Assembly (NCBI GenBank): GCA_934098345.1
Contig: CAKONX010000020.1
Span: 1 to 17,741 of the forward strand
Source of the DNA: an uncultured Bacilli bacterium
GTDB lineage: Bacteria > Bacillota_I > Bacilli_A > RF39 > UBA660
Direction: 5' to 3'
DNA: 17,741 nucleotides
Shown: positions 7,010 to 13,519 of the stretch, piece after piece
Layout: the number at the start of each line of letters is the position of its first letter
Position numbering within the stretch: the first letter of the stretch is position 1
Translations under genes and position numbers: made by a program
The notes under the pieces: generated by a model
Seen by the model: the letters and a program-made list of their open reading frames with translations, nothing else
Database searches by the model: none
What the model was told of the DNA's origin: nothing

Positions 7010-8868
7010 ATATAGTTATAAAAAATGCAGCAATTAATATTAATGGAGAATATTTATTAGAAAATATAAATATGGATATAAATGATAACTCCAAAATAGG
7101 AATAGTTGGACCAAACGGAACAGGTAAATCAACTCTTTTAAAATCAATACTTGAACCATCTATGTTTGTAAATGGATTAGGTGAAGAAAAATTTAGTATT
7201 TCTAACACTGATAAATTCAAAATAGGTGTTATCGAGCAAGTGCAAGTAAATTTAGAAAATACATTACTTGATACATTAAACGAACCATTTAAAAACTTAA
7301 TAAAAATAGAAAATGATTTAGCAAAACTTCTTAATAATTTTACTGCTGAAAATAGTGAAAAATATAGTCAACTTTCTAACACTTATAAATTGTTAGGTGG
7401 ATATAATTATAAAAAGAATATTGAACTAATGATAAAAAAATTTGGCTTTAATGATGATGATAAATCAAAACAAGTTAAATATTTTTCTGGAGGAGAACAG
7501 GTAAAAATAGCTCTTATGAAACTATTATTATCTGAACCAGATTTATTAATTCTTGATGAACCTACAAATAATTTGGATATTGATACGGTTGAATGGTTAG
7601 AAGATTATTTATCTCATTATAATAAAGCAATAATAGTTGTTAGTCATGATAGAATGTTCTTAAATAAAATTGTAAATACAATATATGAAATAAGTGATAA
7701 AAAACTTATCAAGTATTCTGGTAATTATGATTTTTATGAAAAAAATAGAGTAGAAAGATACAACAAACAACTAAGAGACTATGAAACTCAAACTAGAGAA
7801 GTAGAAAGACTAACACAAATATATGAAAAATTTAGAAATAAGCCTTCAAAAGCAAGTATGGCACTTTCTAAATTAAAACAAGCAGAAAAGATAAACGTGT
7901 TAGATAAACCAGCAAGTTTGGATAAAAAATCAATTAAAGTTAATATAAATAATTATGAAGAATCTAGTAAAATTGTTATAAAAATGGAAGATTTAAGTAT
8001 TGGTTATGATAAAGAAATGTTCTTAATTAATACAGAAATTAAAAAAGGTGAACATGTTGCTATAATTGGACCAAATGGTATAGGCAAATCAACTCTTTTG
8101 AAAACGATTGCTGGTAAACTTCAACCATTAAGTGGAAACATTAGTTATGGATTACATGTTTCCCCACAATACTTTGATCAATTATTAACATTTAATTCTA
8201 ATGATTTTACTATATTGGAAGAATTTAAAAGTAATAATAAAAGTATGGATGAAGAGAAAATAAGAACATACTTAGGATCATTTTTATTTCAAAATGAGGA
8301 TGTGTATAAAAAGATAAGTGTCTTAAGTGGTGGAGAAAAAGTTAGACTTAAATTAGCAATTCTTTTCTCTTTCAAACCAAATTTACTTATATTAGATGAG
8401 GTAACAAATCATATTGATATTAAAACTAAAGAATATTTAGAAGAAATATTTAGTATGTATGAAGGAACATTAATATTTGTTTCACATGACCGTTATTTTA
8501 CAGAAAAAATTGTTAACAGATTAATTGTTTTAAGTAAAAATGGTGTTGATATTACAGAAGAAAAATATGATGAATATTTGAAAAAGATGAATGAGGAGGT
8601 AGCAGTAGAAACTAAAAAACAGGAGATACCAAAAAAGGAAAAAACTACGAAAAATACTTATGAAATAAAAAAAGAAATAAATAGATTAGAAAATGAAATA
8701 GCTAAATTGGAAGTAAAAATATCTGAACTTACTAATGAAACATTTAATCCTGAAGTTTATAATGATTACAAAAAGTTACAAGAAGTTAATGACAAAATAG
8801 AAGAAAAGAAAAATGAATTAAAAGAAAAAAATGATAAGTGGGAAGAATTATTTGAATCTATTCAATAA
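7006..8868 (+). CDS. ABC-F family ATPase (ribosome-associated type)
   Basis: This is a 620-residue protein with two ABC ATPase domains and no membrane segments, the ABC-F layout. Domain 1 has Walker A GPNGTGKS (35-42), signature SGGEQ (about 161-165) and Walker B LLILDEPTNNLD (about 180-191). Domain 2 has GPNGIGKS (about 355-362), SGGEK (about 441-445) and LLILDEVTNHID (about 461-472). An Arg/Lys-rich interdomain linker (about 245-310) fits the element that reaches into the ribosomal E site in this family. The last roughly 80 residues form a coiled coil, as in Uup-like members. The second Walker B has Val where Pro is usual (DEVT). ABC-F proteins either aid translation or protect against ribosome-targeting antibiotics; the sequence alone does not say which. 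It overlaps the CpXC gene by 4 nt. Confidence 0.93.
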   Translation: MNIVIKNAAININGEYLLENINMDINDNSKIGIVGPNGTGKSTLLKSILEPSMFVNGLGEEKFSISNTDKFKIGVIEQVQVNLENTLLDTLNEPFKNLIKIENDLAKLLNNFTAENSEKYSQLSNTYKLLGGYNYKKNIELMIKKFGFNDDDKSKQVKYFSGGEQVKIALMKLLLSEPDLLILDEPTNNLDIDTVEWLEDYLSHYNKAIIVVSHDRMFLNKIVNTIYEISDKKLIKYSGNYDFYEKNRVERYNKQLRDYETQTREVERLTQIYEKFRNKPSKASMALSKLKQAEKINVLDKPASLDKKSIKVNINNYEESSKIVIKMEDLSIGYDKEMFLINTEIKKGEHVAIIGPNGIGKSTLLKTIAGKLQPLSGNISYGLHVSPQYFDQLLTFNSNDFTILEEFKSNNKSMDEEKIRTYLGSFLFQNEDVYKKISVLSGGEKVRLKLAILFSFKPNLLILDEVTNHIDIKTKEYLEEIFSMYEGTLIFVSHDRYFTEKIVNRLIVLSKNGVDITEEKYDEYLKKMNEEVAVETKKQEIPKKEKTTKNTYEIKKEINRLENEIAKLEVKISELTNETFNPEVYNDYKKLQEVNDKIEEKKNELKEKNDKWEELFESIQ

Positions 8869-8896
8869 AAAAAGATGATAATTAACTATTATCATC
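8867..8896 (-). terminator. Intrinsic terminator of the coat-gene pair
   Basis: The inverted repeat GATGATAAT/ATTATCATC (8874-8882, 8888-8896) has a 5-nt loop. On the minus strand it is followed by a U-run (complement of the A-run at 8867-8873). Its stem includes the last codons of the minus-strand coat gene. For the rightward ABC-F gene the trailing T-run is poor, so termination there is less certain. Confidence 0.75.
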
Positions 8897-9133
8897 ACAT
8901 ATTTTAGTTGCTATTTTAGCAATATCAGTTTTTTTAGCATTTGCAATATTATAAAATTTTTCTTGCTCCATTTTATCAAAAATGTCTTTTTGCATTTTTA
9001 AGAGTTCATCAAGTGAATCGTTAAAGAAACTCTTAATTTTAGAATTACTTGATTCAATTGTACCATTAACACTTATTGTAATTAAACTTTTTGTTAATGA
9101 TAGTATATTTTCAAATATATATTTATCTTTCAT
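8882..9133 (-). CDS. Spore coat protein, Coat_F (CotF) family
   Basis: This encodes about 83 residues forming two long helices with the pattern of the Coat_F family, a ferritin-like fold: MKDKYIFENIL at the start, a GTIESSNSKIK turn, an SLDELLKMQKDIF helix, then EKFYNI and a Lys-rich end. Known members sit in the endospore coat of Bacilli and Clostridia. The start at 9133 overlaps the upstream stop as TAATG, which implies coupling; an in-frame ATG at 9139 with GGAGG only 4 nt away is an alternative adding two residues. It is the second gene of a two-gene unit. The family assignment rests on pattern recognition and is fairly strong. Whether the host really sporulates is not shown by this gene alone. 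Confidence 0.78.
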   Translation of the reverse strand: MKDKYIFENILSLTKSLITISVNGTIESSNSKIKSFFNDSLDELLKMQKDIFDKMEQEKFYNIANAKKTDIAKIATKICDDNS

Positions 9134-9318
9134 TAACATTCACCCTCCAATACTTTTTTTAGGTTTGAAATTAATTTATCATAATTATTTAGTAATTTGT
9201 TCATAAAGTCCTCATAATCTTTACTATCTAATTGTTCTAAATAATTCATAATCACTTGTGAAGTTAATACTTCATGATTATATAAATCTTCGATATAACA
9301 TAATTCTTTTTGTGTCAT
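9133..9318 (-). CDS. Small coat-associated helical protein, partner of the Coat_F protein
   Basis: This is a 61-residue, two-helix, acidic protein beginning MTQKELCYIEDLYNHE. Clostridial genomes commonly have a similar small protein (LTQKEL..LED....E) directly upstream of a Coat_F gene, so the pairing supports the call. The start at 9318 has a near-perfect GGAGGG site 6-7 nt upstream; an in-frame ATG at 9366 would lack one. The gene ends in TAATG overlapping the next start. Function is inferred: probably a ferritin-like spore-coat component or assembly partner. Confidence 0.7.
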   Translation of the reverse strand: MTQKELCYIEDLYNHEVLTSQVIMNYLEQLDSKDYEDFMNKLLNNYDKLISNLKKVLEGEC

Positions 9319-9399
9319 AATTATCCCTCCAATATTATGTTGTACAAAATAGAAAAATATATACATTTAAAAAATATTATAAAGAAAAGAGGTCTTTCT

Positions 9400-10257
9400 A
9401 TGGAAAGATATAAAGATGCAAAAATTGCAAGTATAGTAGGTATTAGTGGAAATATATTCCTATTAATTATAAAATCAATAATTGGATTTCTTACCAATTC
9501 TCAGGCAATGATTTCTGATGCACTAAATTCAGCAGGTGATATTGTTTCATCTGTTATGACCTTTATTGGAAATCGAATTTCTTCAAAAGAAGCTGATGAT
9601 GACCATAATCTTGGGCATGGTAAAGCAGAGTATATTTTTTCACTTTTAATAAGTATAATTATGGTTTATTTTTCAGTAAAAATGATTATATCATCAGTAA
9701 AATCACTTTTTTGTGAACAAAGTTATCATTTTTCAATAGGTTTATTATATGTTTGTTTTATTACCATTGTTGTAAAATTTTGTATGTATTTATACACTAT
9801 AAAGTTAGCTAAAAAATATAATAATCTTTTGCTTAATGCAAATGCCAGTGATCATCGTAATGACTGTGTCTTAACAACAATGAACTTACTTGCTGCAATA
9901 TTTGCAATGAATAAAATTTATTTTGTTGATTCTGTTGTGGGTATTTTAGTTTCGTTGTGGATTTTCTTTGTTGGTGCTAAACTATTTAAAGATGCATATG
10001 ATGTGTTGATGGATAAAAGTATGGATGAAAATTTAAGGAAGAAAATAGAAGATATTATTGACAATTGCGAATCTGTAAAAAAAATGAATCATTTTAATTC
10101 AACTCCAATAGGATATCAATATCAAATATCAGTTACTATATTTGTTGATGGAAACTTAACAACATTTGAAAGTCATGAAATAGCCAATCAATTAGAAAAA
10201 CAAATATCAGCTTTAGATGAAGTGTATTTGACTGTAATTCACGTAAATCCATTATAA
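9400..10257 (+). CDS. Cation diffusion facilitator (CDF) exporter, Mn-type motif
   Basis: This 285-residue protein has about six membrane segments followed by a cytosolic C-terminal domain (about 207-285), the CDF layout. The transport-site motif in TM2 is N43-x3-D47 (SDALNSAGD) and in TM5 is D151-x3-D155 (SDHRND). The conserved loop DHNLGHGKAE follows TM2. Asn in place of His in the TM2 site is associated with manganese-exporting members (MneP/MntE type), so Mn2+ export in exchange for protons is the likeliest role. The start at 9400 is supported by AGAGGT at 9388-9393; the frame is open back to 9310 but has no ribosome binding site there. It is divergent from the coat pair. CDF membership is firm; metal identity is inferred. 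Confidence 0.92.
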   Translation: MERYKDAKIASIVGISGNIFLLIIKSIIGFLTNSQAMISDALNSAGDIVSSVMTFIGNRISSKEADDDHNLGHGKAEYIFSLLISIIMVYFSVKMIISSVKSLFCEQSYHFSIGLLYVCFITIVVKFCMYLYTIKLAKKYNNLLLNANASDHRNDCVLTTMNLLAAIFAMNKIYFVDSVVGILVSLWIFFVGAKLFKDAYDVLMDKSMDENLRKKIEDIIDNCESVKKMNHFNSTPIGYQYQISVTIFVDGNLTTFESHEIANQLEKQISALDEVYLTVIHVNPL

Positions 10258-10293
10258 TATCTGTAAACTAGAAGCGTAAAATCAAAGATAATA

Positions 10294-10322
10294 TTGTGTA
10301 AATTTGTTTATTTTGTTAAAAT
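10294..10322 (+). promoter_or_regulatory. Promoter for the thioredoxin-fold protein gene
   Basis: TTGTGT (10294-10299), a 17-bp spacer and an extended -10 TG-T-TAAAAT (TAAAAT at 10317-10322) are followed by AGGGTGA and the ATG at 10340. Confidence 0.6.
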
Positions 10323-10339
10323 ACAATTAGGGTGAGTCT

Positions 10340-10846
10340 ATGAAGAACAAAAAAAAGAGGAGACATTATATATTTATAATTGGTATAATAGTTTTAATAG
10401 TTTGTGCAGCGATTTCTTTAGTAAATGTATTTGTTAAAACTGATCGAGATAATATAGATGTAAGTCCGTTAGCAACAAATCAAATTTTAAATGGCGACAT
10501 TAAAAACGCTATGAAAGAGATTAATGCTGATACATTCTTAGTAATTAGTTATACTAATGATCAAGTTGTACATAAAAACGAAAAAGAAATAGAAAAATAT
10601 TTAAAAAAAGTAAACTTGTTAGATAATGTAATGTATTTAGATTTAAAAGATTATGTAAATGATGCTGATTATTTGAAGAATATAAATAAGGCAATTGGTT
10701 TAAAAGGTGAAAATGCTATTGAAAAATTACCGGCTGTTATATTTTATAAGGATGGTAGTTTTGTTAAAATGGTAGACTCAAGAAAAAACATTTTAAACGT
10801 AGATATTTTTAAAAATTACATACAAGATAGTGGATTAGCAAGTTAA
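10340..10846 (+). CDS. Membrane-anchored thioredoxin-fold protein lacking CxxC
   Basis: This is a 168-residue protein with a basic N-terminus, one membrane segment (about 9-32) and an extracytoplasmic domain. Residues about 52-165 follow a thioredoxin-like order: a strand ending at LVISYTND, a helix, the strand VMYLDL, a long helix, then KLPAVIFYKDG, where P131 sits at the cis-Pro position and the KDG turn is typical. The active-site CxxC is absent; S70-Y-T-N stands where it should be, and the only cysteine (C22) is in the membrane segment. It therefore cannot be a thiol redox enzyme and may act in binding or as a chaperone. The ribosome binding site is AGGGTGA. A hairpin terminator overlaps its last codons. 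The fold call is moderately confident. Confidence 0.75.
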   Translation: MKNKKKRRHYIFIIGIIVLIVCAAISLVNVFVKTDRDNIDVSPLATNQILNGDIKNAMKEINADTFLVISYTNDQVVHKNEKEIEKYLKKVNLLDNVMYLDLKDYVNDADYLKNINKAIGLKGENAIEKLPAVIFYKDGSFVKMVDSRKNILNVDIFKNYIQDSGLAS

Positions 10847-10860
10847 AACTTGCTTTTTTT
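10837..10860 (+). terminator. Intrinsic terminator directly abutting the trmL ribosome binding site
   Basis: The hairpin AGCAAGT-TAAA-ACTTGCT (10837-10854, allowing one closing pair more or less) is followed by T7. The next base begins AAGGAGG, the ribosome binding site of trmL, so there is no room for a promoter between terminator and gene. Confidence 0.8.
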
Positions 10861-10872
10861 AAGGAGGATAAT

Positions 10873-11385
10873 ATGATTAATATTGTTTTATTTGAGCCAG
10901 AAATTCCAGGTAACACTGGGAATATTATGAGGACATGTGTTGCCACAAATTCCAAATTACATTTAATAAAACCATTAGGATTTTCTTTAGATGAAAAATA
11001 TATAAGAAGAAGTGGCGTTAATTATATTGATAAATGTGATTATACGGTTTATGAGAATATAGATGAATTTTATGAAAAAAATAAAGGTGAGTTTTATTAC
11101 TTAACAAGGTATGGTCATAAGCCACATACAGATTTTGATTATTCCAATAGCGACGAAAATATATATTTTGTTTTTGGAAAAGAATCAACTGGAATACCAC
11201 CAGAATTATTAAAACCACATATAGATAGATGTATGCGTTTACCAATGACAGATAATGTTAGAGCACTAAACCTATCCAATACAGTGGCAATAGTTGTTTA
11301 TGAAGCGCTTAGACAACAAAATTATAATGATTTATTAAGGGATGAACCACATAAAAGCAAATATTTTATTGAAGAAAGCAAATAA
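10873..11385 (+). CDS. trmL: tRNA (cytidine(34)-2'-O)-methyltransferase TrmL
   Basis: This is a 170-residue SPOUT methyltransferase, within 10-15 residues of the usual TrmL length. Diagnostic motifs are EPEIPGNTGNIMRTC (8-22), FVFGKESTGIP (about 99-109) and LPMTDNVRALNLSNTVAI (123-140), which build the trefoil-knot SAM site. TrmL methylates the ribose 2'-OH of the wobble base (C34 or cmnm5U34) of leucine tRNAs. A strong AAGGAGG site (10861-10867) sets the start at 10873. It lies directly behind a terminator hairpin, so expression must come from read-through or from a promoter inside the upstream gene. A strong bidirectional terminator follows it. Confidence 0.95.
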   Translation: MINIVLFEPEIPGNTGNIMRTCVATNSKLHLIKPLGFSLDEKYIRRSGVNYIDKCDYTVYENIDEFYEKNKGEFYYLTRYGHKPHTDFDYSNSDENIYFVFGKESTGIPPELLKPHIDRCMRLPMTDNVRALNLSNTVAIVVYEALRQQNYNDLLRDEPHKSKYFIEESK

Positions 11386-11433
11386 AAAAGGATTCTAAAA
11401 AGTATAGCAATATACAATTTAGAGTCCTTTTTT
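11384..11433. terminator. Long bidirectional terminator
   Basis: AAAAAAGGATTCTAAA (11384-11399) pairs with TTTAGAGTCCTTTTTT (11418-11433) over 16 positions with one G-U. Inside it a second stem, GTATA/TATAC, is capped by a GCAA tetraloop (11402-11415). The A/T-run arms serve both trmL (+) and the ferredoxin gene (-), which converge here. Confidence 0.88.
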
Positions 11434-11785
11434 AACACCCTTCACAACAAGTTCCGTTACAACAATGGCAACCACCACAACATTCGGAATCATCATTTTC
11501 TGTTTCATCTTCAGATTCTTTATTTTCTTTAGAATCACATTTACAAGTGCATCTTTCCTTAGATTCAACATTTTCTTCAGTATTTTTTTCATCTTTTTCA
11601 ATTGCAGTATGTATTTTTATTGCATATACTGGACAAACTTCTGATGCTTCAACAGCTTCTTTTGTAACTGTATCATTTATTACAGTGCTTAAGCCATCAT
11701 CATCAAAATCAAAATTTTGTGGGCATATAGCAACACAAGCTCCGCAACCAATACATAAATTCTTATCAACTTCAATGTTTTTCAT
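11432..11785 (-). CDS. Monocluster [4Fe-4S] ferredoxin with Cys-rich C-terminal tail
   Basis: This is a 117-residue protein. Residues 1-60 are a single-cluster ferredoxin: C11, C14, C17 in CIGCGAC and C51 in EVCPVYAI are the likely cluster ligands, with C21 the extra cysteine seen in Thermotoga-type members. Residues 61-101 are very acidic and Lys-rich, probably disordered, and include C79, C81, C83. The last 16 residues (CCGGCHCCNGTCCEGC) contain eight cysteines and one His. The tail thus holds 11 cysteines that a plain ferredoxin (about 60-80 residues) lacks; it resembles a metallothionein-like metal site. The start at 11785 is chosen because GAGG lies 6 nt upstream; an ATG at 11803 has no site. 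It is monocistronic with its own promoter. The ferredoxin core acts in electron transfer; the tail's role is unknown. Confidence 0.9.
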   Translation of the reverse strand: MKNIEVDKNLCIGCGACVAICPQNFDFDDDGLSTVINDTVTKEAVEASEVCPVYAIKIHTAIEKDEKNTEENVESKERCTCKCDSKENKESEDETENDDSECCGGCHCCNGTCCEGC

Positions 11786-11808
11786 AAAAAGCCTCATTTC
11801 CAATGAAA

Positions 11809-11837
11809 ATTATACAAGTAAATTAAAAAAAAAACAA
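11809..11837 (-). promoter_or_regulatory. Promoter for the ferredoxin gene
   Basis: On the minus strand TTGTTT (11832-11837), a 17-bp spacer and TATAAT (11809-11814) lie upstream of the GAGG site and ATG at 11785. It overlaps nothing coding and is nearly back to back with the rightward promoter at 11844-11872. Confidence 0.6.
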
Positions 11838-11843
11838 CACTAG

Positions 11844-11872
11844 TTTTCAAATTCGACATATTATGATAAAAT
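11844..11872 (+). promoter_or_regulatory. Promoter for the tail-anchored protein gene
   Basis: TTTTCA (11844-11849), 17 bp, then TG-A-TAAAAT (TAAAAT at 11867-11872), followed by AAGGTGA (11882-11888) and the ATG at 11893. Confidence 0.6.
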
Positions 11873-11892
11873 TTACTTAGTAAGGTGATATC

Positions 11893-12699
11893 ATGCAATC
11901 AAGAATGGATAGATATAATAATGATAATAAAGAATTCAAGAGTAGGACACAAAAAAATTCTACCCTTTATGATGATGTAAAAAATAGCATGATTACCGAA
12001 TTTGATGTTAACTCTAATGTCTCCGTTATAAGCAACGATGCAGACGATGTTATAAATGTTAGTAATGTAAAAAAATATTTAGATGATAGATATAGCGCTA
12101 ATTCGCCTAAAAGAAAAAGTATTGAAATCCCAGATACTTTTGAAGAAAGGAAAATTAATATAGACGAGGATACTAAAGAATATGATATAAATGCAATATT
12201 AAAAAAAGCAAAACTGGGTAAAAATGTTGATTATACAAAAGAAAGGTTAAAAAAAGTTCGAGATACTCAATATGAAATTCTAAATAATTTAGACTTAGAA
12301 TTAAAGAAAGTGGCAGAACCAGAAAATCTTCGCCGTAAAGAAGAACAAAATTTAATGAATTTAATAAATACTATAACACAACTAGAACTATGTAATAAAA
12401 ACGGTAATAAGGAGTATACAAAAGAAGAAATATCTTTTAATTTAGATTTATTAAGCGATTTATCTGAGAAAAAAGAACCCCCTAAAAAAGAAGTATTTGA
12501 TCAAACAGATACTAGTATAAAAATAGAAAAAATAAATGCTGATGATGAATATAAACATCAAACGGACTTTACTGATATTTCAGTAACTGACAAAGGTACG
12601 CTAGTTATAAAAGTTATAATATTCATTGTAATCATAATTTTAATATTTGGTGCTGTTTATATTTGTAATAATATACTTGATTTAGGACTATTTAATTAG
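11893..12699 (+). CDS. Tail-anchored hypothetical protein (268 aa)
   Basis: I do not recognise this protein. It is 268 residues, highly charged and largely disordered at residues 1-100. A helical, possibly coiled segment at about 100-185 starts with YDINAILKKAK. A second charged linker leads to a single hydrophobic segment at about 241-258 close to the C-terminus. With no N-terminal signal, it should be a tail-anchored membrane protein with the bulk in the cytoplasm. AAGGTGA at good spacing fixes the start. It lies directly upstream of yunB but is separated from it by a strong terminator, so the two are separate transcripts. A role in envelope or cell-cycle scaffolding would fit this architecture; nothing proves it. 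Confidence 0.72.
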   Translation: MQSRMDRYNNDNKEFKSRTQKNSTLYDDVKNSMITEFDVNSNVSVISNDADDVINVSNVKKYLDDRYSANSPKRKSIEIPDTFEERKINIDEDTKEYDINAILKKAKLGKNVDYTKERLKKVRDTQYEILNNLDLELKKVAEPENLRRKEEQNLMNLINTITQLELCNKNGNKEYTKEEISFNLDLLSDLSEKKEPPKKEVFDQTDTSIKIEKINADDEYKHQTDFTDISVTDKGTLVIKVIIFIVIIILIFGAVYICNNILDLGLFN

Positions 12700-12725
12700 A
12701 AATGTTTATACATTTCTTTTTTTTT
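12698..12725 (+). terminator. Intrinsic terminator upstream of yunB
   Basis: AGAAATGT-TTAT-ACATTTCT (12698-12717) forms an 8-bp stem with a 4-nt loop, followed by T9. It overlaps the stop codon of the tail-anchored gene and ends just upstream of the yunB promoter. Confidence 0.88.
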
Positions 12726-12733
12726 CATAAAAT
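12726..12733 (+). promoter_or_regulatory. -10 element giving an apparently leaderless yunB transcript
   Basis: TAAAAT (12728-12733) ends 5 nt before the ATG at 12739, so transcription would start at or next to the start codon. There is no Shine-Dalgarno sequence. Read as CATAAAAT (12726-12733), it also resembles the sporulation sigma-E -10 (CATACA-T), but the -35 region is inside the terminator hairpin and is not convincing. Confidence 0.45.
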
Positions 12734-12738
12734 TAAAT

Positions 12739-13446
12739 ATGAAAAGATTTAGAGTAAAAAATAAACATAAAATAAAATTAGATGTTCAACTTTGCCTTGT
12801 AATGTTTTTAGTGTTTTTTTTAATGTTTAACTATAATAAAAATATAAGTCCTAAAATAGTTGATATTGCTTCTTCTAAATTAGAGGAAATTACAACTTTA
12901 TATATTAAAAAAAATATAATTCCAGTAAATGCTGATTTAAATAAATTAATAAATGTTACTAAAAACAAAAAAGATGAAATATTAATGACTGATATAAATT
13001 ATAATTATAGTTATGAACTAATGAGTGAAATAGTAAAAAAAATACAAGATTCAATTTTTCAATTAGAACATGGAGATATAAAAGATTTCAGTAATAGTAG
13101 AGAATTAAAATCTTATAAAAATAATTTATATTTACTTATACCTCTTGGAATTTCTAGTAGTGGAACTTTGTTTTCTTCTTTAGGACCTAAAATACCCGTT
13201 AAAGTTAGTTTTTATGAGCATGTATTAGGAACTATTGAAACGACTGTACAAAATTATGGAATAAATAATGCTATGGTAAAAGTAACTTTAATAATTGAAC
13301 TTGAACAAAAAATGATTGTACCTTATGATAGCAAAAAGAAAAATGCTCAATATAAACTAGAATTAGGTAGTAAGCTAATTAATGGTATGGTACCAAGTAT
13401 TTATGGTGGCTCTTTATTTCAAAAATCAGCTACAATAGAAAATTAA
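12739..13446 (+). CDS. yunB: Sporulation protein YunB
   Basis: This is a 235-residue protein with a basic N-terminus, one membrane segment (about 16-31) and an extracytoplasmic domain. The C-terminal half carries the YunB family pattern: IPLGISSSGTLFSSLGPKIP (134-153), then a strand-rich stretch including NYGINNAMVKVTLIIELEQ (172-190) and MIVPY (192-196), then GSKLINGMVPSIYG. Length and layout match Bacillus YunB, made in the mother cell and needed for normal spore development; its biochemical role is not established. No Shine-Dalgarno precedes the ATG, and the -10 is only 5 nt away, so the mRNA looks leaderless. Other genes recalled from the Bacillus yun/yut region (yutD, yutH, yutI) follow within about 4 kb, which supports the call. 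Confidence 0.85.
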   Translation: MKRFRVKNKHKIKLDVQLCLVMFLVFFLMFNYNKNISPKIVDIASSKLEEITTLYIKKNIIPVNADLNKLINVTKNKKDEILMTDINYNYSYELMSEIVKKIQDSIFQLEHGDIKDFSNSRELKSYKNNLYLLIPLGISSSGTLFSSLGPKIPVKVSFYEHVLGTIETTVQNYGINNAMVKVTLIIELEQKMIVPYDSKKKNAQYKLELGSKLINGMVPSIYGGSLFQKSATIEN

Positions 13447-13491
13447 ATATATATTTCATAATTAGTAATACTAGATTATTTGTTTGTTATG

Positions 13492-13500
13492 TGTTATTAT
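13492..13500 (+). promoter_or_regulatory. Extended -10 promoter for the 13520-15822 operon
   Basis: TG-T-TATTAT (TATTAT at 13495-13500) lies 19 nt before the ATG at 13520, with AGGTGA (13509-13514) between. The leader would be only about 12-13 nt. Confidence 0.6.
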
Positions 13501-13519
13501 GTAATAGTAGGTGAAGCAT

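Noticed and set aside
6993..7220. Minus-strand 75-codon frame
   Set aside because: It is a shadow of the start of the ABC-F gene.
11018..11245. Minus-strand 75-codon frame
   Set aside because: It is antisense to trmL, whose motifs are unmistakable.
11547..11843. Plus-strand 98-codon frame over the ferredoxin
   Set aside because: It is a shadow of the ferredoxin; Ser/Phe-rich and without a ribosome binding site.
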